A program made the translations under genes and the position numbers. Shown here in pieces: positions 25,701 through 37,700 of a stretch of DNA of 64,000 nucleotides. The notes below the pieces were generated by a model. It worked only from the letters and a program-made list of their open reading frames with translations. It was not told the origin of the DNA and did not search any database. Origin of the DNA: Ptiloglossa arizonensis. Its lineage: Eukaryota; Arthropoda; Insecta; Hymenoptera; Colletidae. Each line of letters begins with the position of its first letter. Positions within the stretch are counted from its first letter, which is position 1. Where the stretch lies: contig NC_135060.1 of NCBI RefSeq assembly GCF_051014685.1, positions 5,456,001 through 5,520,000 on the forward strand, in the 5' to 3' direction.

Positions 25701-28700
25701 AAATTTACCATTGTTCGTTCACCGTGATCGTTTCGGAGATACAACCGATCGATCTCGTACCGTTACGTGTCGAGAAGTCCGATTTTGTTTACGAGACGAC
25801 AGAAGACGTATACAATAATTAAAGAATAGCCTATCTCCTTCTATGACGAGCGACTCTGGCACGTTTCGATACGGAGGGCTATCCTCTACGATGTATCTCG
25901 AGTGTTGGGCGATCGTTGTGGCTCGACCTTTACCAAATAATTACCAAATAATTACCAAATCCAAGTCGAAGACGACACAAGTTGAATCCTCGTCTCGGGT
26001 AACGTTTCGCTTGAATTCGAAACGCGTCGACAAATGAAAGAACCCGAATGCCTGTAAGCCGCCATAGTTCGTTTCAAGGCACAATGTGCACGTACCTAAT
26101 TGATTTCTGCTGGTCCGAAATCCCCTCGTTCCGTTAAGGAAGATAATTGCTTTTTCTAATCGCGTTTTATCCGCCTCGTTGTCGACCCGGTACGGGCGAA
26201 CAGAGAGAAGTATATAAATTCTCCGGGAAACTGCTGAAATGGCTCCTCTAATCTGTTTACGCCGGTGAATCTTCCGTACTTTTAGGTGAACGAGGCTTTA
26301 TCTTCGTTAGAAGGTGAACTGAAAGGAACTTACCACACTCTCGGAACGATGGATAAAGAGACACAACAGCGGCTCATAGACGATCATTTTCTGTTCAAAG
26401 AGGGCGATCGATTCCTGGAGGCAGCCAACTCCAATAGGTTCTGGCCAGTCGGTGAGTAATGATCGGACCCCTCTTTCGTCGCTAACTTTCCCAGGGAAAC
26501 TTTAACGGCTCCGATCCTCCGCGCCCCTCGTTCGAACTATACGAAATTTATCATTCGACGGATTTTCCGGACGAATTGAAAGTGATTTCAATCGCCTTCC
26601 TCGACGTTCCAACAGACGCCGGTGCACGCACACATGTTTCGTAAACTATGGTCGAGGGTCATCCGTGAATTCGAAATAACTTTAAACCGTTCACCGATCG
26701 GCTAGTCCCTTAATCTGTGCCTCGAAGTCAGCTTTAAACTTAAAATTACTTTAAACCGACCGTACCGCGCACCTATCCGCACAATGCCGTCTCGATCGCA
26801 TTCAAGTTATTTTTCCTCTTGGTTTTGCTTTCGCGAGCTCTGTGTATCGTTAACGAGGGAAATCCGCGAAACACCGACGCGATTGAGTGCCCGCTCTTTT
26901 CAACGTACGTTTTCTAGGGGTTGTAAAAAAAAAATAAAGAAATAAATAAAAAAAAAAACACGAAAGAAGGCAGTTGTAACGGCTTTTACGGAGATGAATG
27001 GACGCGTCTGCATCGGTAGGAATTTGTTTTGACAAATCTGTTACGAAATTTATTTCGAGCATGTGTTTTCAATGTGTTTTTATTTCCGTGCATTTTATTT
27101 ACCGAGAGAGTGAATAGTCCCAAATGAAAAGGTACCCCTCGAACGAACAGGTTCTTGCACAATGAATTGGCTAAAGTTTCGGTCAATTGGATCAGCTGGA
27201 GTTACTTCTTTAAAGTAAAAATCATCCCGCTTCGGTTTGTCTTTCGTTAACGTGCACGGATTGTACTCTTGGATGTTTTCGCTCGTGAATAGCGCTCCTT
27301 TTAACGTGTTTGTTATAAGCGTGTCTATAAACGTGGAGCGTTCGTAAGTTGTCGCAGGTTTGGAAACGTACTGTGACGATTCGAAGGCCAGGTGTAACAC
27401 CTTTTGAAATAACAGTATCTTCGTCTGTATATATTTTATTTTTACACATTTCGTCTTTGCGTATTTTATCTCCGTATACTTTGTCTTTATCATAAGTGTA
27501 TTTTATTTTTGTAAATTTCATCTTTGCACATATTATTTTTAACGCAACTGTATTTTTATACTTGCATATTTCATTTGTGTGTATTTTATCTTTGCACGTT
27601 TTACTTTGATCGCAGCTAGATAAAAATACTGTTACGAAACATAACCTCAATTATCCACCGTTATCTGTCTCGGGGAGAGAAGAAATCGCGCGAGCGAGAA
27701 ACGATATCGTTCCGTGCGATTCCGAGAAGCAGACGAGATAATTGCGCGTCAACTTGACGGACAGAGGCCGCGACAACTCGAAGAACAATACCTTGCGTAG
27801 AAATGTAAAACGAATTTTCCATTCGAATCTATCGGTCTAGATTCACAGATCCGTTCACGGAGTCTGCGACGAATAATTTTTCTACAACGCGGTGTACACG
27901 GTACGTGTTATGTTTATCAATTTTGCACGCTAAACTCCGATTCAATTCGTTCGCCGGTTAAACTTGTTTCAGTCGGCCAGAACTTACGTAAAACATTCAA
28001 TTACAATGCCCCGAGTTCCTTCAGCTCGTTTGAAAACATTAATCCCTGGTAAGCCAAACGGCCGAAATTGGGGGTTCAAGTTTAAACGAAGATTAAGCCG
28101 AAAGTTTCTAGGATTAAAGTACATTCTACGAAGGACAGGTTAGCGAAACGGCGAGTCGACGAGCATTACAACTGCTCGTCGATTTTCAGCCTACATTCTC
28201 GCGACGAAACCGTCTATCGAAGTGCCAACGAGATTCTTTCAATGCCCCGTGTACGCTCGTGACCTTAAAAAGTTTGACATTTCGAAACACGAAACGAGCA
28301 GGAGCGAAATTATGCATGCGAATATCAACGAAAGATTCAATTATTCCTCGACCGTAGAAAATGCACAATTATTTCATAATTTAACCACTTTTCGCGTTAC
28401 AGGGTGGTTGGAACTATTGGGCGCGATAGCGATGAAATACCTTGTATAAATTTAAGAGTAGAGAAATTTCTTGCTCTTTCTGTAACAATCGTTGTCAGTG
28501 GAATGTAAACTTATAAATCTGAAGAAATTTCAACGTTGAAAAATTGTCCCGTCGTTCTTCAATCGGATCGAGTGACGTTCATTTGTGAAAACTGAACGTC
28601 CAAATTTAAAAATTAATTTCAAATTCCAAAGTTTTCGTTCGTTTGTGGAAAAATGATTCGAGAATCGAGTCACCAACGAGACGTGTACGATTCGATACGG

Positions 28701-31700
28701 AGCAAGAACAGACACGTCGGTTTAGCATCGTTTCGATCGATCTCGTGTAATCGGAACGATCCGTTTTTAACGATTTCGAAGCTCTACCGTCCCCCCTAAC
28801 CGAAACGTGAACTCGAAAACCTCGCAACCAATGGCTGTCCTGTGGTTTCGCGTCACGCCGGAAAGCTAGCTAAGGGTCACGTGATTAAGTGAATTTGCAT
28901 TAGTGATTTTCATCACGATGGCCTTGGGAAATCTCTTTGCTGCTGAGATTAAACGGCTCAAAAGGGTTAAGGGATATTAAAGAGCTTAGGATACGTTCAA
29001 GGGAGAATCAGCTATTCGAAGAGAGTTTTCAAAGATAACCAAAGGACTCATTGTCCTCGAACCTCGTCGTTGTACCAACCGAACGATCTGTAATACACAA
29101 CTTCTTACGTTTTAATCTCTCCCTTTGTCCTGTTTATAACATTACTACACACTTTCGGTGTGCGAGTATACTTTGATGTTCGGCCCGGGGCGGTATCCAC
29201 TTCATTCGCCGCAAGACTGTGTCTTCCATTGCTTCTTATTGCTTCGGGTTCTCATCAAGATGTTAGCTGTTGAAAGAGTTCGGAGAAAGGGTTGTTAGAG
29301 AGTAAAGGGCGTAGGAGAAGAAAAGTGTGTTTCATCCTAGACTTTGTACACTCGGGGCAGAAAGTATTGACCTCTCAAGGTCACTGAACGGTCATCCCCA
29401 TCGCAACGTTTCGACCAGTCGGGTACACGCTTTTTCAGAATATTTCTCGAACAAAGATGGAAGATCGCGATGCGAAGAACGAGTGTCGCGTCGGTTCTGG
29501 TGAAGAGAAGTGAAAAAGAAATTACGATCGACCGTAACCGTTTGCCCCGACTATAATCGACTCGTCATCAAGGATACTTAGCTCGGAACCAGGGTACTGC
29601 TGCAATCACCGAGATCGCATTTATCGAGGTTCTACCGCACTTTAAAAGTCTCCACGCATCGCATAAATTAAACGTCCAGTTCTATTATTTTCATATTAGA
29701 TTTCTTTCGTTCCAGACCTTCGGGGCTCTTTTACGGAATCTTCCAGTCAGTTCGAATCGGTATATATTATATTTCTTCTTATTACTCTCGAACGATCTTC
29801 CAATTTTCTTCTCCATTCTTATATGGATTCTCTTTACAAAATTAATAATTCTAATTTAACGGTCAGAAATATTCAACACATGTACAAAAATTGTTTAAAA
29901 ATAATGCTCTTCCACTGATCAATCGCCGGTAAAATAATACGTCAATTTCGAGGTACATCGAGTGTACTCTTTTGTTAAGCTTTTTACGTTCGCATCTATT
30001 TAGACGCGGTGAACGTTATTTTCTTTTTCAACGCAACAGTCTGTTTTGTCGCAAATGTAACGGCAAAAAAGAGATTTTTCGATTCGGTGAATGAAAAAAA
30101 ATTAATATTTCAATGTCCGTGCAAATGGTTTAATACCGGCGTGTATCGAAAACGATACGATGAGCACGATGGGGGTTGATCATTGAAAATAAAATTGAAT
30201 TCGATGTTTATCGATCTTGAGCGACGTTGAATTGTTAAAAATCTCTCTCAACGTTTTTCCTGAAACGCAATTTCTCTTGTTCCATGTTTTGTTCCCTTTC
30301 GTGCTTACCAGTTCCTCTGATTCCTGCGTTACTCTCTTTGAATGACACGATCCACCGGGTATTCCTTTTGCAAGCACATGAAATAGTTATGCTAACAGCT
30401 TTTCCATAGAACTTCAAGCGGATATAATTGAACATTCCGTTCTCTGGTTCCGATTGCCGTGTACGGGAATCTGTCGCTTTTGTTTCTTTGATCTGCTCTA
30501 ATAACAGCTAGCTTTCGTTACTGACTGCCTGTTGTTTGTTATTACGTTCCCGGGGAAGCTTTCTTGCATTGGTCGGATGAATTTGCAAACCGAATAATAT
30601 AGTTTCGAAATCATTTTTATTAATCGAAAATTCAGCCTCTTTAACGCGCTTCCCTCGAATAGAAATAATACATTTATTTCGATCAAACGAAATAGAAAGA
30701 CACGAAACGTTACGAGCTTCGGATCGATAATTTCAATGACACTTCTGGAAAATTTCTTTCGATTTTTCTCCATGCTTCGATCGAATAGCGAAGGAAGTAT
30801 AGTAATTGAAAAAGTGTCTCGAATTGAAGTCGTTGAAGTTCGTAATACACCATTTGCGCTATACATGGCTGACGATAGGAGTTTAGTTTCGAAAGATATT
30901 CTTACTCTAAAAGAATCGTGTTTCGTTTTCAACAAAAGAAAAAAAAAAATGAAATAACTTTTCTAACAACCCGATAGATCCTTTGTTGTCCATCGTGCGG
31001 TAACTATGGTTCTCTTTGTGGAAAGATTCGGTGTTTATTTCGTGATTTTTGATCGGTTCAAGAGATCGATCTAGGTTAAAATTCAATCGAGGGTTCGTTA
31101 TCGTGATTCGGGAGCAGTGCACTTGAACGGTGCTTTAAATAAATACCGTCCTTTCGGTTATTGTTGGTCACTTCAACGAGGAGACCATTCGTCTATCTTT
31201 TTAACCCTTCCAAGTCCACTTAAGCGAGAGATAATACTCGAACGATGGATCCGAAGTTTCGTAGCGATCTCACGAGTCGATTTCCTAGGGTCACTTTCCA
31301 CGACGGTTTTACGAACTTCATTCTCGTGAATAGTACGTGCCGTAGTTCCCTCGAAAGTTAAAAGCACTCGATCGAAATGTCACGAACCGTTTTTAGGCTA
31401 ACACGTTGAAAAGTAGCGGTACCCCTGTGCCATATCTAATATCTAGGCCGCTTTTAATAAGTTCCCACCGAATTTAAACTCGTAGGAGAGAGTAGGGTCA
31501 GTGGTAATAACTTTGGAACACGATTACGCAAAAGTTGTTGCGTTTGCGACAAAAATTCTTCCACAGACACGTTACCTGATTGTCCGACTTTCTTGAGCCA
31601 CGGCAATTTTGCCGTATGTCGAGTAGTATTCGAGATATTGATAAAAAAATAGCAAGCGGAGAAAATGTTACAATCGTCCTTGGTCGGTTGAAACACTACA

Positions 31701-34700
31701 GGAACGATGGTAACGCGAGTTTAATTTTATAAAATCGAGATATTTATTCAACTGTATTGTAACAGGTTGAATCGGTGTTCCAAATGTCATTTTACACTAT
31801 GTAAAATAACTACTGAAAACTTGTATTAATATTTGTTATATATTTCGAGATATTTCGGTGTTACTACCGTCCCGTTGTTACAAACGACCTCGCTCTCCCC
31901 TACAGCATAAGAAGATGAATTTGTTCGTTGGAGACGACCTCCATTTTGACGCTGTAGGACGAGTGGATTACATTTAATTAAAATTACAACGATAATTGAC
32001 AGCGAAAGAGGGTACGTCTCGTACAGAAATGACACGCTAACCTTTTTCATGAAATGGAAATAAATAAGTGTATTTAAAGTAGAGCTTCGCGGAGAAACGA
32101 CGAATTATTGAAACCAACCTACTATTTACGAACAGTTGGTAGTACCATTGGGTGAAATGATTTTTTCCTTTTATTCGTCCGTTTTCAGACAATCGAATTA
32201 CAGAGGCATGGATTTCGTTTCGTTCGTTGTTGCTTTGTCTCGTTAATCTTTCTTTACTCAGCAAGATTGATTCCGATTGAACTTTCCATTCTATTAAACG
32301 TTTCGATAAAATTTTCACTAAGATTCACGCGAGGAATTATTAGCGAAAGAGCTTTTCTTCCTAATTTCAACCAAAATTGTTATGTTATTCTTTAGAATTA
32401 TTTTTCACTAGGTAAAGGTTGCCAAGTAAAAAATTCAGAAAAGTGATGAAACTTTGAGAGTAAATAGAGATTATGTTTAAAAGTGTGTCACGTATAATGA
32501 GTTTTGCTGCTCAGAGATTCAGTAATTACGTAAATAATAGGTGAACTATTTTTCAACTTCGTTTATCGATACGAGTAATTTTTTTGACTGTAGTTTTTCG
32601 ACGATAATTAAGATAAAGAGACGATAATGAAACTCTTCAAAGGAATATTTGAAACAACGACCATCTGAAAAATTTGAAAAATTATTATTTAAAATTTGTC
32701 CACAATGGATACCGGTACTTGGTATGTAATCAAGGGCGTTATTAAGACACATAGGGACTGAAGTACACTTCAAGTACTAACACATTTACCAGGCAAATTT
32801 CACATTTCACTGAAATCAGTCGACATGTAATTATGTAATATTCAAATTTTGGTATTAGGTTGCTGCATATAAAGTGGTGAATTTCATAGAGTGGTATGTT
32901 TCAGTATGATTCTATAAATGAAAATCATGAGAAAAAGTCATCAGACACGTATCAAAGTAAAGCATACCGTTTGGTTTTCTAATAAAATTGGTATTGCCAT
33001 CTGTAGTATCGATACAACAATATAATTTCGATTCAACGAATTTCTATCGGGATAAAGGAGCTGTCCACATAAGTAGCAACGTTTGTTCAACGTTATTAAG
33101 AAATTCATTCAGGTACTGGAACAGGATTAATTATATGTCTACCGTTATTAATTAAAATTTAGCTACTTTCCATTAGATATCGTTGGAACATTATTGATCA
33201 CAGGTCATTCGTTTTGCTGTAACAATTTTAAATACAACGAATATCTTTTAATCACGTGTATTTTATCGCCTTCTATCTTTATCGGTATTAACAAGTGAAA
33301 TTATTATACTTTTAACGGATCGGGATACACGGAATTTTTAATGCTTTTGGAGAAGCAAATTGAATTTTATACGCGTAAACGTTTATTTGTATTTCTCGTC
33401 TTTTAATTCAACCAGAGTTGGAATTTATTTCCAACGAAGGAGTGAAAGAAGAAACACTCGGGAATTTAAGAATAATACGTTATACTAGAGATTTGATTTT
33501 CGAGATTTATTATTTGATTACATTGTACGTCCATGGTACGTTTATACCCGTTTTAAAGTTAGATCCGGAGAAGTCGTAGATCACGATGAATTAATGCTTC
33601 AATTGAGTCTGACATACAGGAAATTGTACGAGACATCTCGGAGAAACTGGGTGTGCATTTTTCAACAGTTTCCTGGAATCTGGAATCCATTGGGAAAGTG
33701 AAATAATTAGATAAACGGGTTTCCCATAAATTAACGAGAGAGATACGAGTCACGTCGTGCCGAACTATGTATCCACGTATTTCTTCGTTCGTAACATAAA
33801 GGGATCCTTTTTGCATAGAACTGTCATCGATCGAGTAACGCGTCTTCGGAGCAATTGAATCGTTCTTCAACAAAGGAAATATCGTGCAAAGCGACCGTGA
33901 TGAAAAATGTCCTCGAAGAATTCATTTCTTTCGGAAATTCAGATTTTTCTAAAAATTAAACGAATCTGCTCCTTCCTCGTCGGGAGAAGTGTACCGAAGC
34001 AGTTGGACATTTTGTTTTTCAGTGACATTTAATTTAACCGGGTTATCGCAGTGTAAAGTCATACCAAAGAGCGCGCCACTTCGCGTGCAATAATTTAATA
34101 TTAAAATAGTAAGGTTCGGTTAGAAAATTCTCTATGTAAATAGCCCGGTGAAAGATAATTAACGGTGTTTATAGTTGTTTGGAAATTGAATAACCAAGTT
34201 TCTCGCGAGGGGTCGTTCACGGGATAAGCCTGACAGGGCTCGTCTTTTATTTAAATAGAAACTGTTGACGACGAGCATTTGGGTTAACCATGGATTAATG
34301 TTTCTGCGACCTTTGTTTGAGTTCACGAGTGTGAAGTAATGGGAATTTAAGCCTCGAGCTTGGTAATTCGTGAATTCGGAGACGGTTGGCGAATTCCTCG
34401 GAAAAACGGGACGATAATTTTGCGCAATTAACGTGGTTAATAAAAACGGTAACGATGCGAGTAATTTCACGAGTGAATTTCAACAATTCTGGTCGTTGAA
34501 CGAAAGCGGATCTTCGAAATTCAAATTGAAAACTTACGATACGAAAACGTTGAATTCTGAGAACGGCTACGAGGAGTATCGTTCTTTAATGTTCTTGACA
34601 CTCGATTAACCGGATTTCTCATCGTAGGAATATTGTTTCTCGATATCTCGATCGTCGAAAAACATAAAGAGATTCTAGTTCCGAATACGGAGGCTGTTCG

Positions 34701-37700
34701 GTCCGAATAATGGTAGAGATACGCTATTATCGATTTATCGGGCCAGCATTTTTATAAGGCGGATAATTGGCGTTTTACCGTGGCTCCTTAAAAGATTCCT
34801 TTCCTTAAAGATTTCTCGATATCGGATACCGAAAGAAATTTCATCCAATATTCCGTTCGTTTTGCAATTGTTATTGACTTTACGTTCTCCCTTCTTTGAA
34901 CCTTTTCTCCTTAACTCGTTTAAGTCTCGCGATTTTCTCGTTCAGTTTTCTTTTTTTTTTTTCTTTTTTCATCTTGCGTGTAGCGAGTGTACAAATAACA
35001 CGATCGCGATACGAAGGGCTTTGGATACCGACGTTTTCTTTCAGCGATCCAACTTTATCCAAAGAATCGTTCTACCCTCTGTATCCAAGGATAATTTTAT
35101 TTCTTACGGTTCTTGGAAGATTACACAACCCGAGGAAACCGGGCTCGCGTTCTCGTAATGGATCCGGGTCGGACGATCCATTTATTCTACGTAAAAACAA
35201 AGGTTAATACCGAATTTGCAAAATTCTATGCTTTCGTGCCATTTGCTTTGCCGCGCGACAACTACATTACAGTTTACACGAAACATGTCAGAAGTGAAAT
35301 CCGACTCGTCAAAAGTGCACTCTGTTCTGGTGTACTGTAACACTCTTCGCAGATCCTAAAACGCGCGAAACATAATAGCAACAGCGAAATTGGTTTAACG
35401 TTGAACAACCATTAAAGTCGTACAGTCGTAATTTTTTACAATAGTGCAATCCAAAGTCAACGTTGTCTGTTTCCGAAGCGTGAAAGCCATAGCGAAGCTT
35501 CTAATATATTTATTTGTTTCACGGTAACGAGTTCTTTGATACGAACAAGCCGAATAACAAGAAATATTACGGAAACAACACTCCGGAGGTATCTAGATAC
35601 GATAACGAATCGTAAACAGTAATATACGCGCGGTAACGTTAAGAACGATGGTATCGGTTAATTTCAAGATGGCTTCCTTGCTCAAGAAGTCCAACTTCGC
35701 GCAGTTCCTTTAACGCGCAACTTCGAAAGGTTTCAATTCTACCATCGTTTTCTCCAAATATCGTTTGTTCATTTCGACAACATTCCGCGTATTGTATTAC
35801 ACTACGTAAAACACATATTTTGATTTCAAATATTAAATATCTCTTTTATTCTCGTTACTCGTCGCCCAGAATTATTCAGGAAGGCTGCCCCCCACCCGAT
35901 CGTTTTAATCAGTGTATTTTCACACCCAGTGCGCGCGATGATATATATATATATATATTTTTTTTTTTCGCACCATCTCGTATTTAATTATAAAATTAAT
36001 TCGATGGTATCGAGCATTCCGCGAGTATTATCGCGTAAAATATTTACATTACGAGCGGCGACCACGTTCCGATAAAAACGCACGCTCGTTATCGCGAATT
36101 AATTCGTAGCCGCGAGTATCGAATCGAACTCGAACTCGAACCGTTCGTCGATCGATAGGATCGTTGAGAGGTCAGGAAAACCGGTACGCGACACAGGACG
36201 AAGTTCCGCGCTGGAGAAAATCTTCACGGTCTTCGTGGTGTTTCTTCGTTTCTGGTAAACATACTCGCGCGTGTCTCGCGACACGCATACGTGTGTCATA
36301 GCCAGAACGGAGCATTAATAATTCAATTCCGCGTTGCTCGAGGCGAACAGGAAGCAGTCGACACGATACGCAGTCGGCGAACCGCCTTTCGATCACGTTT
36401 GCATCGGAACAGGATTTACTTATGCAATTTGTTACGTAACACGTGAATACACCGAGCGAGCAAAGAAGGATGAACAACTATATCTTAACCGTGAACGGAT
36501 AAGTTTCACGGAGAAGTTCAAGGCAGGCCTAAGATCTTGGTAGATGTGGAACTATGGCAAAATGGAGTACGTGGTTCTAATAAATATCGTGGTAGAGCTG
36601 TGATAAAAAGTTTTTTTGTAAGAAATATCAATACTTACAGCGATATGTACGACTCAGGTTGACTTGGACGAGGAAACGTTTGAAAAGTATTTGTTGATTT
36701 TTTATTTATCATTGGACGATAATAAACACTTGACTGTAACGTTTCTAATGTTACTTGACCGTTCATTGTCATTGCTCGATAGTGTTTCACAGTGGTTCGG
36801 GGGACGTATGACAAAAGGAAAGGCCGAGATAAACGATGGGGATAACTCTTTCGTTTATCGAGGGTCGAATCCCTACAGTTACCGGGGCAATACTCTACAC
36901 CCAGCTTACGCGAGAAAGATTTTAAGGTCTCGATTCAAGATTATGGGATCGATGATTCGGATATAACGGCTAAGAGGTGTTTTGAAGTGACCATTATCCT
37001 TATGACTAAAAAAGGGGTCAAGAGGTTATGGAAAAAGAGGTCAAAGAGAGATCGAAACACAGAGCGAGGGCAAACGTACAGTCACCGAACATTGGGAGAA
37101 GTTACAGAAATTGAATCACTTTGCACATTTTCAATCGGGACAACAATTCTCCGAATCCCTGTGCAAAAGTAATATTTCGATTATCAGGTATTGAAAACAT
37201 TTTTATTTAACGAAGCATAAAAAAGAAAAAAAAATACGCGAAAATTTTATTTTTATTCATTTCACCGATATCAGTGACGAACCAGTCGAAACGGAGATAA
37301 CTTCGTTCTGCTTCGAACAATGCAATTTTGCCAAAAAATTGAAACCACCTGCGGTTCAACCTTAATTCCGTACAATTTGAAAACCTGACATCTCGTACAC
37401 GAATATTCCAAGATGACGATACAACGATTTATCACTTACGGTAGAGTGGCTGTGTACACATCGATTTCTAGTCTAAATATTTCACCGTAACTGGCAACGC
37501 AACGTTATCGCTAATTCCCAACTGAGACTAATAATTACCAAAACCTGACAAATCGTCCCCGAATCTCGAATTACAATACCGTTTGAATCTAGTCGATGAA
37601 CCGATCGAGGCTCTGCCAAACGATTCGTAACGTTTCGTCAAAGTCTGGCAAAATGGAAACTCAACGACCGAAGAAGAACACAATAGAATCCCAGCCACTT

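Larger units (their letters stand above)
22736..26285 (+). other. Arginine kinase intron 1
   Basis: 3.55 kb, GTATAC to TTTTAG. It holds a 200-bp tandem repeat right after the donor (22843 to about 23440), an inverted-repeat mobile element at 23762-23942 and a poly-T tract near 24230-24256. About 26050-26250, just before exon 2, is GC-richer and could hold regulatory sequence. No additional exon is recognised. Confidence 0.85.

Noticed and set aside
28951..28970. Second TTAA-type element end (GGCTCAAAAGGGTTAA)
   Set aside because: No opposite end found upstream at a reasonable distance.
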